From the NCBI GenBank assembly GCA_963777325.1, contig CAVZQE010000004.1:1-64000 (forward strand): a stretch of DNA of 64,000 nucleotides, in the 5' to 3' direction. A program made the position numbers and the translations under genes. Positions 56,543 through 64,000 of this stretch are shown piece after piece. Within the stretch, counting starts at the first letter, position 1. Every line of letters begins with the position of its first letter. The DNA comes from JAFAXA01 sp963777325 (GTDB taxonomy: Bacteria > Pseudomonadota > Alphaproteobacteria > Acetobacterales > Acetobacteraceae). The notes below the pieces were generated by a model. It did not search any database. It saw nothing but the letters and a program-made list of their open reading frames with translations, and had not been told where the DNA came from.

Positions 56543-56938
56543 TCACGCATCGGCGGCCAAACCTTGAGTGGGAGATGGCACAGCCCGGCGCACAGCAGCC
56601 TTGTCGATCTCCTGCTGCAGAAAGTAGTTCAGCGCCGTGCGTACGGCCGCGATTGCCGCCAGCTGGCCGATCTCCGACCAGGTCGGCGCGATCGCGGTGC
56701 GCAGGATGTCGGCTCCCAATTCGAACTCCAGCGCGAGCGCGAGCCACCGGCCCAAACGCAGCCGCACCTCCTCCTTGGCCTCGTGCGAACGGTCGGGATT
56801 GGCCGCGGTCGAATACCGAAGCACCACGCCGAATGTGCGGAACGTCGACTCGACGACGGCGATCGCGATCAGCGTTCCGGCGATGGCCTCGGTGCCGGTC
56901 GCGAGCCACAGTGTGATCTGCTTGATGAGGTCGGTCAT
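56543..56938 (-). CDS. DUF1622 family membrane protein
   Basis: The 131-residue product has a first helix (LATGTEAIAGTLIAIAVVESTF), then VRLRLGRWLALALEFELGADILRTAIAPTW and a third hydrophobic stretch (IGQLAAIAAVRTALNYFLQQEI). The GRWLALALEFELGADILRTAI block is the diagnostic centre of DUF1622, small integral membrane proteins of unknown function. The ATG at 56938 is chosen over an upstream in-frame codon at 56965. Confidence 0.85.
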   Translation of the reverse strand: MTDLIKQITLWLATGTEAIAGTLIAIAVVESTFRTFGVVLRYSTAANPDRSHEAKEEVRLRLGRWLALALEFELGADILRTAIAPTWSEIGQLAAIAAVRTALNYFLQQEIDKAAVRRAVPSPTQGLAADA

Positions 56939-56985
56939 CGGAGGGCAGCAAACGCCTTTCCGCAAGGGACGTTCCGAGGCAGCCG

Positions 56986-57318
56986 CTAATCCGCCCCGAG
57001 CGCCGCCTCGGCCCGCCGCACCGCCTGCAACGGCAAGGCCGCGCGGCCGACCACCTTACCGCCGACGCAGGCAAGCCAGCCCGCCCCATCCGGCGGGCCG
57101 CCCGGCCGCAGCTCGATGAGCCGGCCGTCGTCGTCCAGCGCCACCGCCCGGTAGCTGCGCCACCCCGTCCAGAGCGGCCCCAGAACGCGAACGACGCGGG
57201 CGATGGCCTCGCCCGCGTCGTCGCAACCGACCCATTCGAGGGTGCGGGTCTGGCCCGCCTCCTCCGCCCTGCGGCCCCTTGTCCAGCGCAGACGGGGTGC
57301 CAGACGGGATGCCTGCAT
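56986..57318 (-). CDS. Hypothetical protein, 110 residues
   Basis: I do not recognise this family. The product is soluble and slightly basic at the N-terminus, with a beta-rich middle (TLEWVGCDDAGEAIARVVRVLGPLWTGWRSYRAVALDDDGRLIEL). It starts 19 bases after the EF-G stop on the same strand and may be read from that transcript. Coding is supported mainly by third-position GC and tight spacing, so confidence is moderate. Confidence 0.55.
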   Translation of the reverse strand: MQASRLAPRLRWTRGRRAEEAGQTRTLEWVGCDDAGEAIARVVRVLGPLWTGWRSYRAVALDDDGRLIELRPGGPPDGAGWLACVGGKVVGRAALPLQAVRRAEAALGAD

Positions 57319-57337
57319 CAGACCACGGCCATCCCGC

Positions 57338-59425
57338 TCAGGCGCTTTTCGCCATGATCTCGTCCGCGATGTTGCGCGGTACCGGATCGTAGTGGTGGAA
57401 CTGCATCGTGAACGAGGCCCGTCCCTTGGTCATGCTCCGCAGGTCGGAAATGTAGCCGAACATTTCCTTCAAAGGAACATGCGCCCGGACGATCACGGTC
57501 GAGCCGGAGCTCTCCTGGTTCTGGATCATGCCCCGCCGGCGGTTGAGGTCGCCCACAACGTCCCCGACATGATCCTGCGGCGTCGTCACCTCGACATCCA
57601 TGATCGGCTCCAGGATGATCGGCGAAGCCTTCTTCATGCCGTCGCGGAAGCACGCCTTGGCCGCGATCTCGAAGGCCAGCGCCGACGAGTCGACGTCGTG
57701 GTACTTGCCGTCCAGCAGCGTGTATTTGAAATCGACCGTCGGAAAGCCGGCGAGCACGCCCGTGTCCGCCTGCACCTTAATGCCCTTCTCGACTGCCGGG
57801 ATGTATTCCTTCGGCACGGAGCCGCCGACCACCTTGTTCTCGAACACGACGCCCGCGTTGCGCTCCTGCGGCTCGAAGGCGATCTTCACCTCCGCGTACT
57901 GGCCGGAGCCGCCCGACTGCTTCTTGTGCGTGTAGGTCTCGGTGTGCGGCTTGCTGATCGTCTCGCGATAGGCCACCTGCGGCGCGCCGATATTGGCGTC
58001 CACATTGTACTCGCGCTTCAGCCGGTCGATGATGATTTCGAGATGCAGTTCGCCCATGCCGGATAGGATGGTCTGGCCGCTCTCCTGGTCGGTGCGCAGC
58101 CGGAGCGAGGGGTCTTCCCCCGCCAGCTTCTGCAACCCAAGGCTCATCTTCTCGACCGAATCCTTGGTCTTGGGCTCGACCGAGATATCGATCACCGGCA
58201 CCGGGAACGCCATGCGCTCCAGCACCACCGGGTCGTCGGCGCTCGCCAGCGTATCGCCGGTCGCGGTGTCCTTGAGGCCGACGAAGGCCGCGATGTCGCC
58301 CGCCGAGACCTCCTTGATTTCGGCCCGTTTGTCGGCGTGCATCTGGAACATGCGGCCGATGCGCTCGCGATGCTCCTTCGTCGTGTTCATGACCATGTCG
58401 CCGGATTTCAGCGTGCCGGCATAGACGCGCACGAAGGTCAGCGTGCCGTATTTGTCGTTGATGATCTTGAACGCGAGGCCCGCGAAGGGAGCGTTCGGGT
58501 CGGCCTTGATCCGGCGGCGGTCGGAGTACTCGCCGTCTTCCTCGCCCTCCTCGGCGGCGATGCTGATGCCGGGGACGTCGACCGGGCTCGGCAGGTAGTC
58601 GAGCACGGCGTCGAGCAGCGGCTGCACGCCCTTGTTCTTGAACGCCGTGCCGCACAGCACGGGGCGGAACGCGCCCGAGATCGTGCCCGCCTTGATGCAG
58701 CGCTTGAGCGTCGCGACCCCGACATCGCCGTGCTCGAAATACTCTTCCATCGCCGCGTCATCGACCGAGAGCGCCGTGTCGAGCAGGTTCTGGCGGTATT
58801 CCTTGGCCTTCTCGGCGAGATCGGCCGGGATCTCCTCGTCGTGGTATTTCGCGCCGAGCTCGCCGCCCTCCCAGACGATCGCCTTCATTTCCACCAGATC
58901 GACCACGCCCACGAACTGGTCCTCGATCCCGATCGGCAGCTGCAGCGGCAGCGCGACGATGTCGAGCTTCTCCTTCAGCGTGTCGAAGGCCCGGTAGAAA
59001 TCGGCCCCGGTCCGGTCCAGCTTGTTGATGAAGATGATGCGGGGGACGTTGTAGCGATCCGCCAGGCGCCAGTTGGTCTCGGACTGCGGCTGCACCCCGG
59101 CGACACCCTCTATGATGAACACGGCGCCGTCGAGCACGCGGAGCGAGCGGTTCACCTCGATGTTGAAGTCGATGTGGCCGGGCGTGTCGATAATGTTGAT
59201 GCGGTGGTCCTTCCACTCGCAGGTGACGGCGGCCGAGGTGATCGTGATGCCGCGCTCACGCTCCTGGTCCATGTAGTCGGTCGTGGTGTTGCCGTCATGC
59301 ACCTCGCCGATCCGGTGCGAGACGCCCGTGTAATACAAGATACGCTCGGTCGTCGTCGTCTTGCCCGCGTCGATATGCGCGGTGATGCCGATGTTGCGGA
59401 TCTTTTCGAGCGAGTTGGCAGCCAC
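57338..59425 (-). CDS. fusA: Elongation factor G (stand-alone copy)
   Basis: EF-G moves tRNA and mRNA through the ribosome using GTP. The 695-residue product has the G1 motif AHIDAGKTT (16-24), switch II DTPGHIDF, FINKLDR (the NKxD motif) and domains II to V in order. It starts at a GTG with GGAGG seven bases upstream. It is not in the usual rpsL-rpsG-fusA-tuf operon; its neighbours are small unknown genes and the sulfur operon. Several stretches (GHIDFNIEVNRSLRVL, YNVPRIIFINKLDRTG) differ from the common proteobacterial EF-G, so it may be a second, divergent copy. Confidence 0.92.
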   Translation of the reverse strand: MAANSLEKIRNIGITAHIDAGKTTTTERILYYTGVSHRIGEVHDGNTTTDYMDQERERGITITSAAVTCEWKDHRINIIDTPGHIDFNIEVNRSLRVLDGAVFIIEGVAGVQPQSETNWRLADRYNVPRIIFINKLDRTGADFYRAFDTLKEKLDIVALPLQLPIGIEDQFVGVVDLVEMKAIVWEGGELGAKYHDEEIPADLAEKAKEYRQNLLDTALSVDDAAMEEYFEHGDVGVATLKRCIKAGTISGAFRPVLCGTAFKNKGVQPLLDAVLDYLPSPVDVPGISIAAEEGEEDGEYSDRRRIKADPNAPFAGLAFKIINDKYGTLTFVRVYAGTLKSGDMVMNTTKEHRERIGRMFQMHADKRAEIKEVSAGDIAAFVGLKDTATGDTLASADDPVVLERMAFPVPVIDISVEPKTKDSVEKMSLGLQKLAGEDPSLRLRTDQESGQTILSGMGELHLEIIIDRLKREYNVDANIGAPQVAYRETISKPHTETYTHKKQSGGSGQYAEVKIAFEPQERNAGVVFENKVVGGSVPKEYIPAVEKGIKVQADTGVLAGFPTVDFKYTLLDGKYHDVDSSALAFEIAAKACFRDGMKKASPIILEPIMDVEVTTPQDHVGDVVGDLNRRRGMIQNQESSGSTVIVRAHVPLKEMFGYISDLRSMTKGRASFTMQFHHYDPVPRNIADEIMAKSA

Positions 59426-59942
59426 GGCAGAACCTCCATACCACGACGGGCGCCGCGAGGCCCCTGCCCCGCGCGCCCGTCATGTTCCGGCTGCGACCAG
59501 CCGGGCTTAACTGATCTCGGTCAAATGGCGGACCCCGTTCGGTTTTGCAAGCTCGGAGTAGCATGGCATTCCGCCGCGGCAGGCCTGCCGCGACGTTTCG
59601 TAACGGGCGGACACCGGCCGGACGCCGCCGCGACCGCCCGTGCCTTCCGGCAAGCGGGGCGGCAGAACCGATCGCATGTTCATCCGCCCCCGAGAGCATC
59701 GCTTGCCCGTCACGACCCCGGCCTGGAGAAAGCCGTTCTTATCCTCCATAGGATTGCGCGGCCCCGAAAGCGGCTATGCGGAGAACGCTTTCGCTTTTGC
59801 GTGGCCTTGAGGCCCTTCCGGTAGATAAACCATCTCCCGGCGGCTTGCGGACCCGGGCCGCACTCGTTATCTGCGGTCCAACCCTTGCCGCATCGGCGCT
59901 TCCGGAGGTCCGGAGCCCGGGCCATTGCCGAGGAGATCCGCG
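59426..59942. other. Gene-free stretch between EF-G and the cys operon
   Basis: These 517 bases separate divergent fusA and cysJ and should hold both promoters. I see no convincing gene; the open frames are short, lack ribosome-binding sites and look like random GC-rich sequence. A small inverted repeat ATCCT-CCAT-AGGAT (59741-59754) lies in a locally AT-richer part about 190 bases before cysJ. I could not identify a sulfur-responsive riboswitch by eye. Confidence 0.6.
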
Positions 59943-61707
59943 GTGCCCAGTTCGCCTGCCCTGCTCACCCCGTCGCCGTTCCCGAATGACCAGCTCGAAA
60001 CGATCAAGCGCCTGGTCGCGGGCAGCTCGGCCGAACAGCGCCAGTGGCTGAGCGGATATCTCGCGGGCTATGTGGCCGCGACGGGCGGCGCGCAGGCGGC
60101 CCCGGCCGCTCCGCCCGGTCCGAAAACGCCGGTGACGATCCTGTACGGCACCGAATCCGGCAACACCGAAACCCTGGCGGCCGCGGTCCGCAAGTCCGCG
60201 CAGCGCCTCGGCTTCGCACCCAAGGTGCTCGACATGGCGGACGCGACGCCCGAGCAGCTCGCGAGCGCCGGGAGCGTCATCGTGCTGGCGAGTACCCTGG
60301 GGCGAGGGCGATCCGCCGCAGCGGGCGGAGGCGTTCTACTCGGCCCTGATGGCGGACACCGCGCCAAGGCTTTCCGATCTCCGGTTCGCGGTGCTGGCGC
60401 TCGGCGATCGCGCCTACGTCAATTTCTGCGAGGTCGGCAGGCGGATCGACGAGCGGCTGACGGCGCTCGGCGCCAAGCGGATCGCGGACCGCATCGATTG
60501 CGACGTGGACTACGAAGCGGCGGCGGGCAAGTGGATCGACGCCACACTGCGCGATCTGCAGGGCGAAACCGGCGCGGCCGTCATCCACGTGGACTTCGCC
60601 AAGCCCGCTCCGGCGGAGGAGGCCTGGAACCGCAGCCGCCCGTTCGAGGCGGAGGTCAACGCGCTCGTCAATCTCAACAGCAGCCGCTCCAGCGCCGAGA
60701 CCTATCACGTCGAGCTGTCGCTCGACGGCTCCGGCCTCGGCTACGAGCCGGGCGACGCGCTCGGCGTCATCCCGACCAACGATCCGGGTCTGGTCGAGGA
60801 CGTGCTCTCGCTGGCGGGGCTCGCCGGCGATGGCGGCATGCAGGAAGCGCTGTCCGAGCGGCTCGACATCACGACGCTGACCCGCGACCAGATCACCCAG
60901 TATGCGGGCATCACGGGCAGCGCCGAGCTTGCCGCGATGGCGGCCGACCAGGACCGTGCGCTCGCCTTCATGCGCGACCGGCAGTTCGTGGACCTGCTCG
61001 CCGCCGCCCCGCACGCGCTCGCGCCGGACCAGCTGGCGGCGCTGCTGCGCCCCTTGCCGCCGCGCCTCTACTCGATTGCGTCGAGCCGGGCGCTCGTCGG
61101 CGACGAGGCGCATCTGCTGGTCGGCGCCGTGAGATGGGAGAGCCACGGCCGCGTCCGCCGCGGTGTCGCGTCGAGCTTCGTCGCGGAACGCGCGGCGCCA
61201 GGCAGGCACCTGAAGGTGTACGTCAAGCCGAACCAGCATTTCCGGCTGCCAGCGGACCCGTCCGCGCCGGTGATCATGATCGGGCCGGGCACGGGTGTCG
61301 CGCCGTTCCGCGCCTTCATGCAGGAACGCGAGGCGACGGGCGCGACCGGCCGGAACTGGCTGTTCTTCGGCAATCGCAACTACACGCACGACTTCCTGTA
61401 CCAGCTCGAATGGCAGGACTGGGCCAAGAGCGGCCTGCTCTCGCGCATCGATCTCGCCTTCTCGCGCGACCAGCGGGACAAAATCTACGTGCAGCACCGG
61501 ATGTGGGAAGCGCGGCGCGACCTGTTCGCCTGGCTCGAGGACGGCGCCTCGCTCTACGTGTGCGGCGACGCGAAAGCGATGGCGAAGGACGTGCAGGACA
61601 CGCTGACCCGCATCATCGCCGACCAGTCCGGCCGGAGCGAGGAGGAGGCGGTGACCTATCTGCGCGGTCTCGTCAAAGCGGGCCGCTATCTGAAAGACGT
61701 GTACTGA
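59943..61707 (+). CDS. cysJ: NADPH-sulfite reductase flavoprotein subunit, one frameshift
   Basis: CysJ passes electrons from NADPH through FAD and FMN to the sulfite reductase CysI. The GTG at 59943 follows AGGAG. The FMN domain starts near VTILYGTESGNTETLA (loop 69-76). The frame breaks in a CCC run at 60295-60297. Removing one C gives WGEGDPPQRAEAFYSALM, which joins the FAD/NADPH domains with RLYSIASS (FAD), IMIGPGTGVAPFRAFMQER (NADPH) and the C-terminal YVCGDAKAMAKDV and YLKDVY. The joined length is about 587, normal for CysJ. The stop overlaps cysH by TGATG. Confidence 0.93.
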
Positions 61708-62414
61708 TGGAACTCAATCATCGGGCCATCCAGGAAGGATGGAGCTCGGACACCCTCCTCGATGCGATGATCCACGAGGTGTTCCCGGGCAAGATCGCCA
61801 TCGTCTCCTCGTTCGGAACCGAAAGCGCCATCCTGCTGCACATGGTGGCACAGGTGAACGCCGCGGTGCCGGTGATCTTCCTGGAAACCGGAAAGTTGTT
61901 CCCAGAGACACTCGCCTACCGCGATGCGCTCGTGGCGAGCCTGGGCCTGACCGACGTGCGCTCGATTGCGCCGAACCCGGCGACGCTCAAATCGCTCGAT
62001 CCGGACGGCACGTTGTGGCGCTCCGATCCGAGCCTGTGCTGCTGGGCGCGCAAGGTCGAGCCGCTGGACGAGGCGCTTCAGGGCTTCGAGGCGTGGATCA
62101 CCGGCCGCAAGCGGTTCCAGGGCGGCAAGCGGGCCAGTCTTGCGCTCGTCGAGTCGGGCGATGACGGCCGCACCAAGGTGAACCCGCTCGCCTTCTGGGG
62201 CGAGGCGGAGCTAGACGCCTATTTCGCCAACAACAACCTGCCGCGCCATCCGCTGGAGGCGCGCGGCTATCGTTCCATTGGCTGCGCGGTTTGCACACGG
62301 CCGACGAGACCCGGCGAGAACCCGCGCGCGGGCCGCTGGTCCGGGTCCGACAAGACCGAATGCGGCATCCACGACCGCAGCATCGTCGTCGATGCGAGAG
62401 GAGCCGGCATATGA
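61707..62414 (+). CDS. cysH: Adenylyl-sulfate (APS/PAPS) reductase, iron-sulfur type
   Basis: CysH reduces activated sulfate to sulfite. The 235-residue product has the PAPS/APS reductase core SSFGTESAILLHM and FLETGKLFPETLAYR. It carries the CC...CxxC set (Cys111, 112, 193, 196) that binds a [4Fe-4S] cluster and the catalytic ECGIH (Cys219). The cluster cysteines mark the type that usually uses APS, not PAPS. It is coupled to cysJ (TGATG) and to cysI (ATGA), forming a single operon that ends sulfate activation and feeds sulfite to CysJI. Confidence 0.95.
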   Translation: MELNHRAIQEGWSSDTLLDAMIHEVFPGKIAIVSSFGTESAILLHMVAQVNAAVPVIFLETGKLFPETLAYRDALVASLGLTDVRSIAPNPATLKSLDPDGTLWRSDPSLCCWARKVEPLDEALQGFEAWITGRKRFQGGKRASLALVESGDDGRTKVNPLAFWGEAELDAYFANNNLPRHPLEARGYRSIGCAVCTRPTRPGENPRAGRWSGSDKTECGIHDRSIVVDARGAGI

Positions 62415-64000
62415 GCGAACGATCGCGGAACGAAGACCTGAAGGAGAACAGCCGCTTTCTCCGGGGGACCATCGCCGAAAACCTGCGCAACGCCATCACG
62501 GGCTCGGTCCCGGAGGACGACACGCAGCTCACGAAGTTCCACGGCATCTACCAGCAGGACGACCGCGACCTCCGGCCCGAGCGGGCCAAGAAGAAGATGG
62601 AGAAGGCCTTCATCTTCATGTGCCGGCTGCGCATTCCCGGCGGCGAACTCACCGCCGCGCAATGGCTGAAGATGCACGACCTCGCGCACGAGCGGGCAAA
62701 CGGCAGCATCCGGCTCACGACGCGTCAGACCATCCAGTTCCACGGCATCATCAAGAGCAACCTGAAGCCCGCGATCCGGGCGATCCACGACGCGATGCTC
62801 GACACCATCGCCGCCTGCGGCGACGTCAACCGCGGCGTGATCTGCAGCGCCAACCCGTACCGGCCGGCGCTACGGGCCGAAGCGCTGGCGCTTGCCCGCG
62901 AACTGAGCGGGCATTTGCTGCCGCGCACCCGGGCCTGGCACGAGATCTGGGTGGACGAGGAGCAGGTGGTGGGAGGCGAGGAGGAGGAGCCGATTCTCGG
63001 CCGCACCTACCTGCCTCGCAAGTTCAAGATCGCGATCACGGTGCCGCCGCTGAACGATGTCGATGTCTTCGCGCACGAGATCGGCCTGATCGCGATCGTC
63101 GAGCAGGGCGCGATCGTCGGCTACAATGTGGTGGTGGGCGGCGGCATGGGCATGACGCACGGGCAGCCCGACACATTCCCGCGCACCGGCGACGTGATCG
63201 GCTTCTGCCGGCCGGAGCAGGTGGTGCAGGTGTGCGAGACGATCGTCACCATCCAGCGCGACTGGGGCGACCGGGCCGACCGTCAGCACGCGCGCATGAA
63301 ATACACGATCGAGCGGTATGGCCTGGACAGGTTCGTCTCCGAGCTCGAATCGCGGCTCGGCTACAAGCTGGACCCGGCGCGACCCTACGCCTTCGAGCAG
63401 TCGGGGGACCGGCTCGGCTGGATCAAGGACGATGCGGGGCGCTGGCACTTCACCTTGTTCGTCGAGAACGGCAGGGTGCATGACCTCCCTGGGAAGACGC
63501 TGATGACCGGGCTGCGCGCGATCGCTTCGGTGCATCGCGGCAGCTTCGTCATCACGACGAACCAGAACCTGGTCATCGCCGGCATCGACGAGACGGAAAA
63601 GCCCGCGATCGAGCGGCTGCTGGCGGAGCACGGATTGGCGAACCCGGAGGGCGGGCTGCGCGCCAACGCGATGGCTTGCGTCGCACTGCCCACATGCGGG
63701 TTGGCCCTGGCGGAGAGCGAGCGGTACCTGCCCGATCTCGTCACGGCGCTCGAATCGGAGCTGGAGCGGCAAGGGCTTGGCCCGGACGCGATCACCATTC
63801 GCATGACCGGCTGCCCGAACGGCTGCGCACGGCCGTATCTCGCCGAAATCGGCCTCGTGGGAAGAAATCCCGGAACCTACAACCTCTATCTGGGCGGGGC
63901 ATTCGACGGGACGCGCCTGAACAAGCTGTACCGCAGGGATGTCGGCCAGGATGCGATCCTGGCCGCGTTGGCGCCGCTGTTCGCGTCCTACGCGGCGGAC
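62411..64000 (+). CDS. cysI: Sulfite reductase hemoprotein subunit, 3' end cut by window
   Basis: CysI reduces sulfite to sulfide at a siroheme coupled to an iron-sulfur cluster. Visible are 530 residues with no stop before the window end (the family is about 570). The frame reads SRFLRGTIAENLRNAITGSV, TTRQTIQFHGIIKSNLK, DVNRGVICSANP and the four cluster cysteines (Cys423, 429, 468 and 472 in CVALPTC and TGCPNGCARP). The ATG at 62411 overlaps the cysH stop. It completes a cysJ-cysH-cysI operon; the gene should end a few dozen codons past 64000. Confidence 0.95.
   Translation, partial: MSERSRNEDLKENSRFLRGTIAENLRNAITGSVPEDDTQLTKFHGIYQQDDRDLRPERAKKKMEKAFIFMCRLRIPGGELTAAQWLKMHDLAHERANGSIRLTTRQTIQFHGIIKSNLKPAIRAIHDAMLDTIAACGDVNRGVICSANPYRPALRAEALALARELSGHLLPRTRAWHEIWVDEEQVVGGEEEEPILGRTYLPRKFKIAITVPPLNDVDVFAHEIGLIAIVEQGAIVGYNVVVGGGMGMTHGQPDTFPRTGDVIGFCRPEQVVQVCETIVTIQRDWGDRADRQHARMKYTIERYGLDRFVSELESRLGYKLDPARPYAFEQSGDRLGWIKDDAGRWHFTLFVENGRVHDLPGKTLMTGLRAIASVHRGSFVITTNQNLVIAGIDETEKPAIERLLAEHGLANPEGGLRANAMACVALPTCGLALAESERYLPDLVTALESELERQGLGPDAITIRMTGCPNGCARPYLAEIGLVGRNPGTYNLYLGGAFDGTRLNKLYRRDVGQDAILAALAPLFASYAAD

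Noticed and set aside
58337..59824. A 495-codon plus-strand open frame antisense to EF-G
   Set aside because: It is entirely antisense to a well-conserved EF-G and has the composition of a shadow frame.
59426..59942. A riboswitch or small gene upstream of cysJ
   Set aside because: No conserved aptamer core or protein-like frame could be recognised by eye; only a 5-bp inverted repeat was seen.

Overview
This is a GC-rich stretch of a Gram-negative chromosome. The gene content and order point to an alphaproteobacterium, most likely of the Acetobacteraceae/Rhodospirillales type; this is inferred from synteny, since there is no rRNA. Supporting blocks are dnaB-alr-mlaE-mlaF-radA-cvpA-purF, an MJ0042 zinc-ribbon gene divergent from ftsE-ftsX-ydcF-plsC, glyQ-glyS-ppdK, lnt next to an XRE regulator, murJ near trpS, and an intracellular PHA depolymerase. 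Nearly all of the window is core-genome DNA. I found no rRNA, tRNA, CRISPR array, prophage or integrated island. The only mobile DNA is a 5'-truncated ISAs1-type transposase remnant at about 52.19-52.80 kb.

Layout. 1-8.6 kb: FUSC transporter, endonuclease III, DUF2244, a small unknown gene, Kup potassium transporter, YggS, a ThiE-like protein, a porin with its terminator, and a DUF3576 lipoprotein. 8.6-17.4 kb: CynX-type MFS, Lnt, XRE regulator, DHA2-type MFS, TrpS, a secreted Tyr/Pro-repeat protein, MurJ and a glycine-zipper lipoprotein. 17.5-26.5 kb: a long same-strand block from dnaB to purF and an SDR. 27.0-29.9 kb: phaZ, an HtrA-like pseudoprotease and a LuxR-type regulator. 29.9-32.7 kb: an AsnB-type amidotransferase with a GT4 glycosyltransferase. 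32.8-40 kb: YgfZ, gamma-glutamyltransferase, AI-2E transporter, NiCoT permease, DUF2076 and a CoA-binding protein. 40.2-46.8 kb: glyQ-glyS-ppdK, a surface-antigen-like protein and a zinc-ribbon protein. 47-51.2 kb: ftsE-ftsX-ydcF-plsC and DUF2125. 51.2-57.3 kb: a broken aldo/keto reductase, the IS remnant, a CmoB-like methyltransferase, lactate permease, a molybdenum-carrier-type protein, a deaminase and small genes. 57.3-64 kb: a stand-alone EF-G and an assimilatory sulfur operon cysJ-cysH-cysI, with cysI cut by the window end.

The genes support envelope biogenesis (murJ, lnt, mla, ftsEX, plsC, porin), DNA replication and repair (dnaB, nth, radA), translation (trpS, glyQS, EF-G), purine synthesis, carbon storage and pyruvate/PEP metabolism (phaZ, ppdK, lldP), and sulfate assimilation.

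The most striking feature is technical or evolutionary. At least fourteen single-base frameshifts interrupt nine otherwise convincing genes (FUSC, DUF2244, kup, porin, trpS, nicO, aldo/keto reductase, transposase, cysJ). Twelve of the fourteen look like one extra base. One hits trpS, which is essential in bacteria, so most are probably base-level assembly errors. The six packed into 51.19-52.72 kb could instead be genuine decay around an IS remnant. I did not find a convincing new defence or mobile system. The best biological leads are the phaZ/pseudoprotease/LuxR cluster and the palindrome over the XRE gene promoter.
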